This document shows, in pieces, positions 49,266 through 59,582 of a stretch of 64,000 nucleotides of DNA (position 1 is its first letter; each line of letters begins with the position of its first letter). Origin of the DNA: an uncultured Eubacteriales bacterium (GTDB lineage Bacteria; Bacillota; Clostridia; Oscillospirales; Acutalibacteraceae); the NCBI GenBank assembly GCA_958417225.1, contig CATZCM010000004.1:1-64000 (forward strand), read 5' to 3'. The position numbers and the translations under genes were made by a program. The notes beneath the pieces are model-generated. The model searched no databases. It saw nothing but the letters and a program-made list of their open reading frames with translations, and was not told where the DNA came from.

Positions 49266-49868
49266 TTAAAGCCTCCCTGACATAGATTTGAGCGATAGTC
49301 GAATAAGATCCTCTACTGGAAGCGTACTATCAAGTTTCGCTACAACTGCCGCTGCATCTGACGGAGCATATCCAAGCACCCCTAAAGCATTTATTGCTTC
49401 TGAGACATTATTTGAGGCCGATATCATTGGTGTTACACCTTTAACCTCTTGTGAATATTTGTCCGTACACAACTTATCACGAAGTTCTAATATAATACGT
49501 TCAGCAATTTTTTTCCCTACTCCAGGCGCTCTTGTCAAAGTTTTTACATCTTTTGCCGCAACTGCCATAGCTACCTGTTCCGGACTAAATTCCGATAACA
49601 AAGATACCGCAAACTTGGGCCCAACACCAGACACCGAAGTTAAGCTTTTGAAACAACTAAGCTCATTTTCTGAACAAAACCCGAACAAATCCATAGCACC
49701 TTCTCTATTCACATTTAGAAATGTAAACAACTTTGCCGTTTTACCCACTTGTGGTAACGACTTTTGAGTATTCATGCTTACTATACATTTATATCCAACT
49801 CCACCGCATTCTATCACAGCCACATTAGGTTCAATATGTGTCAATATTCCATTTAAACTGTAAATCAT
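49266..49868 (-). CDS. ruvA: Holliday junction DNA helicase subunit RuvA
   Basis: 200 residues. N-terminal OB fold (MIYSLNGILTHIE, VIECGGVGYKC), two HhH motifs (TSVSGVGPKFA, TRAPGVGKKIAERII) and the C-terminal RuvB-binding domain. GGAGG before ATG. ruvC is separated from it by the 50173 gene. Confidence 0.97.
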   Translation of the reverse strand: MIYSLNGILTHIEPNVAVIECGGVGYKCIVSMNTQKSLPQVGKTAKLFTFLNVNREGAMDLFGFCSENELSCFKSLTSVSGVGPKFAVSLLSEFSPEQVAMAVAAKDVKTLTRAPGVGKKIAERIILELRDKLCTDKYSQEVKGVTPMISASNNVSEAINALGVLGYAPSDAAAVVAKLDSTLPVEDLIRLSLKSMSGRL

Positions 49869-50172
49869 TTAATTTCCTCCGTTATTTCCTGAATCTATCC
49901 TAAATTTCACCTTAATATAAAAAATTAAAAACATCCCACATTACATTCCTATTTTTATAGACACAACCTTTCCATTGAAACGTATAAAGTTGGCTTTATC
50001 ACCCTCAAATTTAGAATAATTCTTTAAATCCTTATTTAACTAATCGCACCTGTCCATACCCACTTTTAGTAAACTCAAGTCCCTGATAGGGTTTCAGTTA
50101 ATTCGCATAATCTCTCCCGCCAGTTCCTTACTTTTTTAAAGACGTTTCACGGTTAGCAAATCTATAGCATTT
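49869..50172 (-). other. Gene-free region between the 50173 gene and ruvA; possible structured RNA
   Basis: 304 nt. The part from about 50035 to 50165 is less AT-rich than the flanks and on the minus strand contains CTGGCGGGAGAG, AACTGAAACCCTATCAGGG and GTGGGTATGGACAGGTGCG. CCCT-ATC-AGGG and flanking AACT/AGTT can pair. No family recognised. Confidence 0.35.
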
Positions 50173-51891
50173 CTAAATTCCGATAGCCTTATCATAAGAA
50201 GCCCTAAGTTTCTTTATACGATCATGATTTGCTAATGCTTCAAGGACTTCTCTAGAAGAGAAATTCCCCTTACCTAGATCAAATTTATTTTTTAATTTCA
50301 ATAAATCTATACTATCCTTCACCCCTTCTTGAGCATCCGTACTTACACTACTCAAAAGTGCTTTGGCTGACTTTAATGTTGCACACGGATCTGATATCTG
50401 ACAAAACTTATTATAATGTTCTATTATGCCCTTATCCTCATAATTTAACTTATTTCTCAAATCTTCATCACAATTTTCAAACATTTGATTGTAATTCTGA
50501 ATAAATTTCAAATCTCTTATATATTGCATAAGACCATATTTAGACTCAACATTTTTATATATATCTATTATCATCATTCCGTGCCACTTTCCTATATCAT
50601 AACGCTCCAAAAAGTAATCCATTTGATCCAATAATACCTTTTGTGCTTTACGGAAACCTCTCAATTTAGAATCCTCCTGATCACTTACCATATCTGCACA
50701 CATTTTAAAAAAATCTGTATTTTCAAAGGTTTCTCCTTCAGACTCATTCATCATATCAAGACATGTTTTTTGCATTACCGCATCATCTATAAAACGATTA
50801 AAATGAAATCCTTGGAAGGCTATTTTCCCATTCCACATTAACTGTGCTCCTGCACTTTTTTTCCATTCTCCTATCATTGTAGCATTCATCTTCTCCTTCA
50901 ACGCCTCATCCTCTGGAGTTGGATTATAATCAGTATAACTATAATCTGCATCTTTTCTCATTGCTTCTTCTATTATCTCTCTTTCTTTAGCTTCTGAGTT
51001 CGCCTTATTTGCAGCATCACAAGCTTTTCTAAGTTTTTTTAATCGATCATGTTGCTTCAATTCAGCTTTTAATTCAGATTCAGACATATTCAGCAAAGAT
51101 CCCCCAATGGATAAATTAAATTTCTCAGATAAGTACCCTTTAATAAATGACTTATCACCCTTTTCATCAACAATGTAATTGGTTAAGAAATTAAGATTAT
51201 GGCATGATAAAGCAATCATTCCGACGGTTCTATAATGCGACATTATTTCAGTCCCTTCATATGGTGAACTTAATGTTGCTTTCAATTCTCCGGACTTACA
51301 ATCATTAAATACTGAATTATAATCTTTCAAAAAGCTATAATCTCTAGAAAATTCCTCCAAGTTTATTTCCTTACATATTTTCTCATTGGTTTTTCCTAAC
51401 CAATTTTGTATTTTATACTTATCTAAAAAATAATCCATCTGGTCTAGCAACGCTTGATGCAACCTAAGAAACCCTCTAGCCTTAACAGTTTTATCTCCTT
51501 GCATTATATCATCGCACATTTTATAAAACTCCGTATCTTCAAACCTTCCTCCTGCAGGTTTTCTCATCATATCAACAAATGTCCTTTGATCCAACGCTCT
51601 GTTTATAAGTTTATCAAAATGAAAATCTGAAAAAACATCAACACCCGCACTATCCCAACTCATCTTACTTACACTCTTAACTGGACTAGTTTTATTTGCC
51701 CTAAATCCACCAAGTAAACCTAACCGTGACCTTATTATTTCAGCCATCATCATTTCTCTCATACTTTTCGCCACTCCAGTTTGACGATTACCTATTGTAG
51801 GCTTTACACCTGTATTATTTTGCAAAGCTCTCCAGGTAGCCAAACTTTCCTCCGCATCACTATCTCTTGTAAATAACTTTGAAAAAAACAT
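50173..51891 (-). CDS. Unknown protein with two tandem copies of a ~220-residue domain
   Basis: 572 residues, AAAGGAG before ATG, no signal peptide or TM segment. Two related halves: FHFDKLINRALDQRTFVDMM ... FLRLHQALLDQMDYFLDKY ... HDRLKKLRKACDAANKA (about 85-310) and FHFNRFIDDAVMQKTCLDMM ... FRKAQKVLLDQMDYFLERY ... HDRIKKLRASYDKA (about 350-570). The blocks are helical, with conserved Met, Asp and aromatic residues. I do not recognise the family. It interrupts ruvC-ruvAB, and flanking gaps are larger than usual, which suggests insertion. Confidence 0.75.
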   Translation of the reverse strand: MFFSKLFTRDSDAEESLATWRALQNNTGVKPTIGNRQTGVAKSMREMMMAEIIRSRLGLLGGFRANKTSPVKSVSKMSWDSAGVDVFSDFHFDKLINRALDQRTFVDMMRKPAGGRFEDTEFYKMCDDIMQGDKTVKARGFLRLHQALLDQMDYFLDKYKIQNWLGKTNEKICKEINLEEFSRDYSFLKDYNSVFNDCKSGELKATLSSPYEGTEIMSHYRTVGMIALSCHNLNFLTNYIVDEKGDKSFIKGYLSEKFNLSIGGSLLNMSESELKAELKQHDRLKKLRKACDAANKANSEAKEREIIEEAMRKDADYSYTDYNPTPEDEALKEKMNATMIGEWKKSAGAQLMWNGKIAFQGFHFNRFIDDAVMQKTCLDMMNESEGETFENTDFFKMCADMVSDQEDSKLRGFRKAQKVLLDQMDYFLERYDIGKWHGMMIIDIYKNVESKYGLMQYIRDLKFIQNYNQMFENCDEDLRNKLNYEDKGIIEHYNKFCQISDPCATLKSAKALLSSVSTDAQEGVKDSIDLLKLKNKFDLGKGNFSSREVLEALANHDRIKKLRASYDKAIGI

Positions 51892-52028
51892 AATACTAAC
51901 TCCTTTGTATAGACATTAAAAGTCCCACTACACCCATAAGGCACTATTATGAGATTTCATAAACTTTTCCACAAACTCGTGATAACACATAATTTCATAA
52001 GTCTTTATACATTATTACAACAGTAAGC

Positions 52029-52526
52029 TCAATTGCAACCTTTCACCCGATCTCTCACACCCGCATGCGACAGATGCGTAATTGCAATTGCAAGCGCGTC
52101 TGCTGTATCATCGGGTTTAGGAACCTGATTTAGGCCAAGCAACTTTTTTGTCATTTCCATCACCTGATACTTTTTAGCCTGACCATACCCTGTAACGGAA
52201 ACTTTTATTTGTAACGGCGTATACTCATAAACTGGAACATTAGCCTGTTTGGCAGCAAGAATTGTAACACCTCTTGCCTGCGCAACATCTATTGCAGTTT
52301 TCTGATTATTTTGAAAATACAGTTTTTCAATAGCAAATGCATCTGGTTTCGCACAAATTAACAAATCCGTCATGCTATCGTATATTTTCTGAAGTCTAGT
52401 CAAAAAATCATCTGAAGCATCTGTTGTAATTGCTCCGTGACCTAAAGATCTAAATCGATTTTTTTCACAGCAAACCAATCCATAACCAATAATCGCATAT
52501 CCTGGATCTATACCTAAAACCCTCAT
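52029..52526 (-). CDS. ruvC: Crossover junction endodeoxyribonuclease RuvC
   Basis: 165 residues. Catalytic acidic residues: Asp7 in [12 protein letters not shown], Glu in FAIEKLYF near 67, and the C-terminal [13 protein letters not shown]. It cuts Holliday junctions. The ATG overlaps the uppP stop (ATGA). Confidence 0.97.
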   Translation of the reverse strand: MRVLGIDPGYAIIGYGLVCCEKNRFRSLGHGAITTDASDDFLTRLQKIYDSMTDLLICAKPDAFAIEKLYFQNNQKTAIDVAQARGVTILAAKQANVPVYEYTPLQIKVSVTGYGQAKKYQVMEMTKKLLGLNQVPKPDDTADALAIAITHLSHAGVRDRVKGCN

Positions 52527-53368
52527 CTTACAGTTTTCACTACTCCTAAAAGCGACAATACAATCACTATAATACCAAGAGCTATTCTATAGTATCCAAA
52601 AGGTTTAAAGTCATGTTTCTTAATAAAGTTCATTAAATATTTAATTGCAACTAAAGAGACCAAAAATGAAACTAACATCCCCACTACTAAAATACCAAGT
52701 TCAGTAGACGTAAATGACACATGATCCTTTAAGAAAAATTTCACAACTTTAAGCCCGCTAGCTCCAAACATAACTGGTATAGCTAAAAAGAACGAATATT
52801 CCGCCGCAACGTATCTAGACGTCCCAAGAATCATTGCCCCAAGTATAGTAGCTCCCGAACGCGATGTTCCCGGAATTAACGCAAGCATTTGAAAAGCCCC
52901 AATTAAAAAAGCAGTTTTATAACTAAGTGTTTTGAAATTTTTAATTTTAACACTACGATGCACACTCTCAACTACAATAAACAAAACACCATAAAGTATA
53001 AGTGTAATCGCCACAACTAAAGGATTTTCCATATGTGCAGAAATAAAGTCGTCCAACAAAAAACCCGCTACTGCTGCTGGAATACAGCCAACTGCAACTT
53101 TAAACCACAAACTCCACGTTTCGCGTTTTTCTGTTAAATTTTTCTTTGGAGAAAATGGATTGAGTTTGTGAAAAAACAACGTAATTACAGCTAAAATTGA
53201 ACCAAGCTGAATCAAAACCAAGAACATATTCCAAAACTCATCCGACACCTTCAGTGGAATAAAAACCTCTGATAAAATCAAATGACCTGTACTGCTTATA
53301 GGTAGCCATTCTGTAACCCCCTGTACTATTCCATATACAATCGCTTTAAGTATTTCAATTATATCCAT
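52523..53368 (-). CDS. uppP: Undecaprenyl-diphosphatase
   Basis: 281 residues from the ATG at 53368 after AAAGGGG. Eight TM helices, with [20 protein letters not shown] (catalytic Glu and Ser-rich loop) and the second motif [10 protein letters not shown] near residue 170. It recycles the lipid carrier of wall synthesis. Translationally coupled to ruvC. Confidence 0.97.
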   Translation of the reverse strand: MDIIEILKAIVYGIVQGVTEWLPISSTGHLILSEVFIPLKVSDEFWNMFLVLIQLGSILAVITLFFHKLNPFSPKKNLTEKRETWSLWFKVAVGCIPAAVAGFLLDDFISAHMENPLVVAITLILYGVLFIVVESVHRSVKIKNFKTLSYKTAFLIGAFQMLALIPGTSRSGATILGAMILGTSRYVAAEYSFFLAIPVMFGASGLKVVKFFLKDHVSFTSTELGILVVGMLVSFLVSLVAIKYLMNFIKKHDFKPFGYYRIALGIIVIVLSLLGVVKTVR

Positions 53369-53473
53369 CACAATCCCCTTTTCATACATTATAAAAGAAT
53401 TTATCATAATTCTCCTTTTAACATTATAACAAATCTATAACATAAAAACAATCCCATTCACACTTTTTTTTAT

Positions 53474-53522
53474 AAATCAAAAAATCAGCACTACCAAGCC
53501 ATATACCTGCAATGCTGATTTT
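53474..53522 (-). terminator. Terminator after the polysaccharide deacetylase gene
   Basis: On the minus strand AAAATCAGCA pairs with TGCTGATTTT, then TTGATTT. Confidence 0.75.
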
Positions 53523-53530
53523 CAATCAAT

Positions 53531-54478
53531 TCATACAAACTGAATAGGTTCTACACTTTCATCTATCACCGGGAACGTATATCCCTCTGCTCTCAAACTA
53601 TCTACAATTTCTTCTATTGCATCAATAACAAATGATTTGTTCATCATGTCATGCATCAAAAGTATGCTTCTATTCGTACAGCTACATTCTTCAACTGCTT
53701 TATTTATCAAGCTATCTCCTCTAAGCCCATCACAATCGCCATCGTATGCATTCCAGTCATAATACGTAAGTCCCAAATCATTTACTTTATTTATAAGTTC
53801 TGAACGTATATTTCTATTTGGATACGCATTGCTACCACCCGGAAATCTAAATATTGTACTTCTCTTCCCAAGTGCCTGATATATAACATCGTTCATCTTA
53901 TTGAAATCTTCGATATAAGCCTCTGGTGAACTGTATATTGAACTAAACTCATGCGTATACGAATGCACCGCCACAGCATGCCCTCTATCGCTTATTTCTT
54001 TTATCTGGTCCACAAGTCTCTGACCTCTGAGAAATTGTCCAGTAACAAAAAATGTAGCCTTAGCATTACAACGATCCAACGCATCTAAAAGTTTAGGAGT
54101 ATTAGGACATGGCCCATCATCAAATGTTAGGTAAACTTTTTTACTTTCGTCAGCTTCCTTGTAAACTCTCTTACTTTTTCTTATAGCAACTTCTGTAGGT
54201 TCAGTTGTCGTAATCATTGTTGTGGCTGCTTCTGTCGTTGTAGGCGATGTCGTCGTTATCGTAGTACACAGTGTCGTTGATTCAGTTAATGGTTCCACTT
54301 CTTCGCTTGCGACTACAGACGTATTTTCAGTGGCCGCAATAGCTTCCTTGCTAGCATGCGAACCAAGTTTTGCAAAACACAGACTAAACACCCCAATAAA
54401 TAGTAACATAGTTATCCCCAAAAATAAACAATCTCTTTTAAATCTTCTTTTTTTCCTTTCTTTTTTATCATAATGCAT
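53531..54478 (-). CDS. Polysaccharide deacetylase (NodB domain), membrane-anchored
   Basis: 315 residues from the ATG at 54478 (GGGGAATAGG upstream). Short basic N-terminus, one TM helix (about 17-37), a Thr/Ser/Glu linker of about 60 residues, then the NodB domain: TFDDGPCPNTPKLLDAL, HSYTH, FRFPGG and LLMHDMM. The catalytic Asp and metal His residues are present. Likely acts on peptidoglycan or a wall glycan outside the cell, similar to PdaA-type enzymes; substrate not certain. Confidence 0.9.
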   Translation of the reverse strand: MHYDKKERKKRRFKRDCLFLGITMLLFIGVFSLCFAKLGSHASKEAIAATENTSVVASEEVEPLTESTTLCTTITTTSPTTTEAATTMITTTEPTEVAIRKSKRVYKEADESKKVYLTFDDGPCPNTPKLLDALDRCNAKATFFVTGQFLRGQRLVDQIKEISDRGHAVAVHSYTHEFSSIYSSPEAYIEDFNKMNDVIYQALGKRSTIFRFPGGSNAYPNRNIRSELINKVNDLGLTYYDWNAYDGDCDGLRGDSLINKAVEECSCTNRSILLMHDMMNKSFVIDAIEEIVDSLRAEGYTFPVIDESVEPIQFV

Positions 54479-54750
54479 TTTCCTATTCCCCTTACAAATT
54501 AAAATATATGTCACAAACCGTCGACAATAATATAATAACACATAATCAATTTATAATCCAATAGATATTAGCAAATTGACAATATTTCTCACCTTTCTAC
54601 AATCATCGCCTTAAACTCATAGCATAATTGTACAAAATTCAACACTAAACATTTTAGAAAACATCCCAATCTAGGCTCTTAAAAACAATCCCGGCATATT
54701 ACTAATTAATATTTTTTTCATAACAATATAGGCAAATAGCAAACTCAAGG

Positions 54751-54786
54751 TAAAAAAATAGTCACTCCTTATTGGGAGCGACTATC
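54751..54786 (-). terminator. Terminator after plsY
   Basis: On the minus strand ATAGTCGCTCC pairs with GGAGTGACTAT, followed by TTTTTT. Confidence 0.88.
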
Positions 54787-54793
54787 AATAAAT

Positions 54794-55495
54794 TTACTTT
54801 TTAGCAGCCTTAATTTTTTTCTCTTCTCCAGAAAGTAATCTTTTCACGTTACTTTTATGCCTTAACAAAATAAACAATGCCAAAAAAATCACTATTGCAG
54901 TTGAGAACAAAAGATAATACAATTCGTGCCAATACGGATTTACACGATAATCAAAAAAATAAGTCACCGTAAAGTGCGTTATCGGATAAACAAAACACGC
55001 TGTAACCGAAGCTAAAGAAACAATTTTTGAACAAAAAAACACTACTGCGTATATTCCAAGCACAATTAAAAACACTCTGAAATCAGACATCAAAATTACA
55101 ATCGCCACAGTCGCAATGCCCTTTCCTCCACGAAACTTAAAAAAGCACGGAAATACATGACCCACAACACAAGCTCCACCAGATATTAATGCAGCATAAT
55201 TTCGTAAAATATTGGTTGGTACATCTCCTTTTGGCATAGAGAATAACCACCAGGAAATAAGTATTGCCACAACACACTTTAACATGTCTCCACACAAGGT
55301 TATTATTGCAGATTTTTTCCCGACTGATCTCATCACATTTGTAAATCCAGCATTTTTGCTTCCAAGTTGTCGAATATCCTTTTTATTTTTGGTCAGCAAA
55401 ATCGCAAAATTAATACTTCCCAATAGATAACCTATTATAATTGAAAGAACACACACTAGTGAATACACTTTGAAAAAATCACCGATTTGTTCCAT
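54794..55495 (-). CDS. plsY: Glycerol-3-phosphate acyltransferase PlsY
   Basis: 233 residues from the ATG at 55495. Five TM helices; GSINFAILL, QLGSKNAGFTNVMRS and FFKFRGGKGIAT are the three PlsY motifs. Motif 2 is usually GSGNPGATN; here Lys and Ala-Gly-Phe replace part of it. It acylates glycerol-3-phosphate from acyl phosphate. Next to der, as often in Firmicutes. Confidence 0.93.
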   Translation of the reverse strand: MEQIGDFFKVYSLVCVLSIIIGYLLGSINFAILLTKNKKDIRQLGSKNAGFTNVMRSVGKKSAIITLCGDMLKCVVAILISWWLFSMPKGDVPTNILRNYAALISGGACVVGHVFPCFFKFRGGKGIATVAIVILMSDFRVFLIVLGIYAVVFFCSKIVSLASVTACFVYPITHFTVTYFFDYRVNPYWHELYYLLFSTAIVIFLALFILLRHKSNVKRLLSGEEKKIKAAKK

Positions 55496-55528
55496 AACTA
55501 ACAACCTACCCCACTACAAACTAAAAAC

Positions 55529-56866
55529 TTATTGTATATCACCTTTCTTCGACATACGTTCCCTTGACAAAATTCTTATTGGAGTACCCTCCATACCAAA
55601 AGTACATCGAATTTGATTTTCAATATACCTTTTGTACGAAAAATGAAAAAGTTCATTTGAGTTTACAAAGCAAAGAAAAGTTGGTGGTTTTACAGCCACC
55701 TGTGTCATATAAAAAATCTTCAACCGTTTACCTTTATCTGAAGGAGGTTGCACTCGTGCTACTGCAACAGATAAAATATCATTTAAAGCACTCGTTGAGA
55801 TTCTCATTGAATTGTAATTTGAAACCTTTACAATAAGTTCAAGCAAATTTTTTAACCTTTGACCTGTTTTAGCCGAAATAAACATAATCGGCGCATATGA
55901 CATAAAAGAAAAGTCAATTTCAAGTTTTTTCTTATACTCATTCATAGTTGACGTATTTTTCGCAATAGTGTCCCATTTGTTCACAGCTATAATACACGCT
56001 TTTCCTGCTTCATGAGCAAGTCCGGCTACTTTAGAATCCTGTTCTGTAAAACCCTCTTGAGCATCGATCATAATCACACACACGTCACTTTTATCAATTG
56101 CCATCTTCGCTCTAAGGAAGCTATAATGTTCTACATTTTCATTAACTTTACTTCGTTTTCTCATCCCCGCCGTATCTACCAAAGTAAATTTCCCATACTC
56201 ATTTTCTATCACAGTATCTGTAGTATCTCGAGTGGTACCCGCTATGTCTGAGACTATGCATCTTTCTTCATTTGACAATTTATTCACAAGAGACGATTTG
56301 CCCACATTTGGTTTACCTATAATCGCAACTCGTATTGAACCATCCTCGTTTACTTGTGACTCATCGTCCTTAAAATACTTCAAAACTTGATCAAGCATGT
56401 CTCCTGTACCATGACCATGCACAGATGACACAGGGAACGGATCACCCAAACCTAAATTATAAAACTCATAAAACTGAACAGGCACGTTACCGACTGAATC
56501 GCACTTATTCACACAAAGTACAATTGGTTTTCCGCTCTTTTGGAGCATTTGAGCTACTTCCTGATCCATAGCAACCACACCCGATTTCAGGTCAGTCACA
56601 AAAATAATAACTTGTGCAGATTCAATAGCAACTTGTGCTTGTTTAACCATCTGCGATAAAATCACATCTTCTTTGCCGCACTCTATTCCACCAGTGTCGA
56701 CAATAGTAAACCTTTTACCGGACCACTCACATTCACCATACAACCTATCCCTCGTAACTCCTGGTACATCATCAACGATTGCGGTCCTCTCTCCTGTTAA
56801 TTTATTAAACAAAGTTGATTTCCCGACATTTGGTCTCCCAACTATCGCTACAATTGGTTTTGGCAT
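55529..56866 (-). CDS. der: GTPase Der (EngA)
   Basis: 445 residues, two G domains in tandem: GRPNVGKSTLFN and DTGGIE in the first, GKPNVGKSSLVN, DTAGMRKRS and NKWD in the second, then a KH-like C-terminal domain. Needed for 50S ribosome assembly. 30 nt after the DUF512 gene. Confidence 0.98.
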   Translation of the reverse strand: MPKPIVAIVGRPNVGKSTLFNKLTGERTAIVDDVPGVTRDRLYGECEWSGKRFTIVDTGGIECGKEDVILSQMVKQAQVAIESAQVIIFVTDLKSGVVAMDQEVAQMLQKSGKPIVLCVNKCDSVGNVPVQFYEFYNLGLGDPFPVSSVHGHGTGDMLDQVLKYFKDDESQVNEDGSIRVAIIGKPNVGKSSLVNKLSNEERCIVSDIAGTTRDTTDTVIENEYGKFTLVDTAGMRKRSKVNENVEHYSFLRAKMAIDKSDVCVIMIDAQEGFTEQDSKVAGLAHEAGKACIIAVNKWDTIAKNTSTMNEYKKKLEIDFSFMSYAPIMFISAKTGQRLKNLLELIVKVSNYNSMRISTSALNDILSVAVARVQPPSDKGKRLKIFYMTQVAVKPPTFLCFVNSNELFHFSYKRYIENQIRCTFGMEGTPIRILSRERMSKKGDIQ

Positions 56867-56896
56867 TAAACCTTCCCCCCTTCTTAAATTAAAGCA

Positions 56897-58207
56897 TCAA
56901 TGTGACACTCCGATAACTGCATCAAATAATGCCCCACCATCAGTGGCCACTACTTCCACTGAAATTTTCAACTCATCACGCACTTGGTCAATAGAAACAT
57001 CATCTAAAAACACATCACATTCTCGACGCAACATAACTGCCGGTATCAATAAAGTGCTTCCAAGATCCTTATTTTTAAGTTGGTTCAACAAATCTTGTCC
57101 TGTCACCAAACCTGACACATTTATTTGTTCTCCAAAAAACACATTTTCAATCGCATACACATTACAATCCACAAAAGGAAATTTTTCTTTAAGACTTTGT
57201 ACTAATTCCTCTATATAAGGTTTTATAGCTGTACCGCACGCAATGGAAACCCTACGACAAATTTGTGATGGCATTTCCGATTCAAGCGCTAACTCAAATT
57301 CATCCCTCAAAAGCGCAATTCCACCGACACCATTTTCAAGTTGAGCAAAATCCTCATAATACTGCACATCATGAATAGGTCTACCGGCTTTCAAATAAAA
57401 CTCATCCGCAGCATACACAATTCTAGACCCAGATTGCTGCAAACACTCATCTGAAAACTCCTCCACAATATCTATAACATCAGAAGCAGATTTTGCGTCA
57501 TACGGCTTAATTTCATAAAGCCCTTCTCTGTACTTAGTAAGTCCAACTGGCACTACTGCAATAGACGCAACTTGAGGAGCCAATTTTTTCAAATCTTGTA
57601 GTGTTTTTATCAACTGATCGCCATCATTTATCCCGGGACACGCCACAATCTGACAATTGATCACAATACCTGCATCCGCGAAACGTTTTAGCAAAGCTAA
57701 ACTGTCACCCGCAAACCTGTTTCCCATCATTTTCACACGAAGACCTGGATCTGTAGTGTGCACGGAAACATTTATAGGACTTATGTGCATAGACGTAATT
57801 CTACTTATTTCATGTTCCGACAAGTTTGTGAGTGTTATGTAATTTCCAAACAAAAATGACAATCTCGAATCATCATCTTTAAAATACAAACTTTCACGTA
57901 ATCCCTTCGGCAATTGATCTATAAAGCAAAATATGCATTTATTACGACAAGAATGCTGTTTATCCATAAGATACGTCTTAAACTCAAGACCAATCTCATC
58001 ATACTCGCCCTTACAAAATCTAACTGTTCTTTTATTTTCATGCTCATCTATTATTGTAAGTTCAACATCTGAATCCGCCTGATAAAATCTATAATCCAAC
58101 ACATCATATATCTCATGCCCATTTATTGCAAAAAGCTTTTCACCAGGTTTTATTTCATAGCGCTGCGCGTAACTGCCAGGTGTAATTGATAAAATATTCA
58201 CTGACAT
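56897..58207 (-). CDS. DUF512 protein: PDZ-like plus radical-SAM-type domain
   Basis: 436 residues. A PDZ-like N-terminus (PGSYAQRYEIKPGEKLFAIN), then CRNKCIFCFIDQLPKGLR with a CxxxCxxC cluster, SFLFGNYITLTN, SVHTTDP and the DUF512 C-terminal half with GxxTGQDLL-like GLVTGQDLL. The family is widespread in Clostridia and often beside der-plsY as here. Its reaction is unknown. The ribosome site is weak. Confidence 0.9.
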   Translation of the reverse strand: MSVNILSITPGSYAQRYEIKPGEKLFAINGHEIYDVLDYRFYQADSDVELTIIDEHENKRTVRFCKGEYDEIGLEFKTYLMDKQHSCRNKCIFCFIDQLPKGLRESLYFKDDDSRLSFLFGNYITLTNLSEHEISRITSMHISPINVSVHTTDPGLRVKMMGNRFAGDSLALLKRFADAGIVINCQIVACPGINDGDQLIKTLQDLKKLAPQVASIAVVPVGLTKYREGLYEIKPYDAKSASDVIDIVEEFSDECLQQSGSRIVYAADEFYLKAGRPIHDVQYYEDFAQLENGVGGIALLRDEFELALESEMPSQICRRVSIACGTAIKPYIEELVQSLKEKFPFVDCNVYAIENVFFGEQINVSGLVTGQDLLNQLKNKDLGSTLLIPAVMLRRECDVFLDDVSIDQVRDELKISVEVVATDGGALFDAVIGVSH

Positions 58208-58262
58208 TATACTAACTCTCGCTTTCCTTTAAATTAACTTCGATAAAAATTTTAATTCATAC

Positions 58263-58296
58263 TAAAAAATAGAGAAAGATTTCTCTTCCTCTATTT
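58263..58296 (-). terminator. Terminator after rpmF
   Basis: On the minus strand AAATAGAG and CTCTATTT pair with an inner AAGA/TCTT, followed by TTTAG. Confidence 0.75.
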
Positions 58297-58314
58297 GGCA
58301 CAAGTGCGATAAAA

Positions 58315-58497
58315 TTAAGCTTCTACTTTAATAACTTCTCTTCCTTTGTAAGATCCACACTCAGGACATACTCTATGAGAAACTTTATATTCACCACACT
58401 TTGGACACTTCACAAGTGCAGGAGCACTTATTTTCCAAACGTTTGAACGTCTTTTATCCCTTCTAGCTTGGGAATGTTTTCTCTTTGGAACCGCCAT
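58315..58497 (-). CDS. rpmF: 50S ribosomal protein L32
   Basis: 60 residues: MAVPKRKHSQARRDKRRSN, then a zinc ribbon CPKC...CPECG. AAGGAGGTA before ATG. The usual upstream DUF177 (yceD) gene is missing; rpmF has its own consensus promoter. Confidence 0.97.
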   Translation of the reverse strand: MAVPKRKHSQARRDKRRSNVWKISAPALVKCPKCGEYKVSHRVCPECGSYKGREVIKVEA

Positions 58498-58538
58498 TTT
58501 GGTACCTCCTTAACGTAATTTATCCACATCTACTTAAT

Positions 58539-58567
58539 ATTATACTAGCATTAATCGGATATGTCAA
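58539..58567 (-). promoter_or_regulatory. Sigma-A promoter of rpmF
   Basis: On the minus strand TTGACA, 17-nt spacer, TATAAT: full consensus. Confidence 0.92.
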
Positions 58568-58641
58568 GGTCTTATTAAAATAATTTTACGATTTTCATAA
58601 ACCGATGCAATATCTTAAAAGTAAAAAAATTCTCAAAACAC

Positions 58642-58669
58642 TTGATTATTTATAGAAATGTGTTAAAAT
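58642..58669 (+). promoter_or_regulatory. Sigma-A promoter of cdaA-cdaR
   Basis: TTGATT, 16-nt spacer, TAAAAT, about 44 nt ahead of the cdaA start. Confidence 0.7.
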
Positions 58670-58712
58670 AGAAATGTAGTTACAATTTAAAAAGTTCAGA
58701 AAGGATAAAATT

Positions 58713-59582
58713 ATGGAATATTTTTTCAACTTTTGGACAACTTTCGTGAATCTATTGAAAACATTCACAATTTTTGATGCAATAGATATATCTGTTATAA
58801 CTTGGGTAGTCTTCAAAGCAATCAAACTTATAAGAGAAACTCAAGCATGGCAAATTTTAAAGGGAATACTAATTTTACTTGCAATATACTTAATCGCACA
58901 AAATTTTCATTTAACTATGCTAGATGCCATGTTAACCAAAGTCTTTCAGTTTGGAGTTTTGGCACTACTAATCATCTTTCAACCTGAGGTTCGTCATACT
59001 ATTGAATGTATTGGACGAAGCAACTTACCCCGGGGATTATCCAAAACAGCTTATAACAACATAACTCAAGGTTACATACTAAAATGCATAAATGAGATAG
59101 TAGATGCTGCTATGATGTTCCAAAAAACTAAAACTGGAGCACTTATAGTATTCGAGCGTGAGACCAAACTTGGCGAAGTTATCTCAACCGGAACAACACT
59201 TGATGCAAAACCGTCAGCTAGATTAATTTCAAATATTTTCTTTAATAAATCGCCCCTTCACGATGGCGCCATGATAATTCGAGATGGTGTTGTATATGCA
59301 GCAGGGTGTATTCTGCCGCTTACCAAGCAAGCTATAAATCAGGACCTTGGTACCAGACATCGTGCTGCTGTTGGCATAAGTGAAGTTTCTGATGCAGTTG
59401 TGCTCGTAGTCTCAGAAGAAACCGGAAATATCTCACTTGTAACTAACGGCATTTTAACAAGAGATTATGATAAAGAAAGCCTTACTAAAAAACTTTCTTA
59501 TCTGCTTATACCAGCAGATTCAAATAACAATTCCATATTCCACTCAATAATATCCAAAGCAAAGAAAGGACTGCGAAAATGA
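58713..59582 (+). CDS. cdaA: Diadenylate cyclase CdaA
   Basis: 289 residues. Three N-terminal TM helices (to about 90), then the DAC domain with GALIVFERE, the DGA motif in SPLHDGAMII and the RHR motif in GTRHRAAVG. It makes c-di-AMP from two ATP at the membrane. It overlaps cdaR by 4 nt (ATGA). Confidence 0.97.
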   Translation: MEYFFNFWTTFVNLLKTFTIFDAIDISVITWVVFKAIKLIRETQAWQILKGILILLAIYLIAQNFHLTMLDAMLTKVFQFGVLALLIIFQPEVRHTIECIGRSNLPRGLSKTAYNNITQGYILKCINEIVDAAMMFQKTKTGALIVFERETKLGEVISTGTTLDAKPSARLISNIFFNKSPLHDGAMIIRDGVVYAAGCILPLTKQAINQDLGTRHRAAVGISEVSDAVVLVVSEETGNISLVTNGILTRDYDKESLTKKLSYLLIPADSNNNSIFHSIISKAKKGLRK

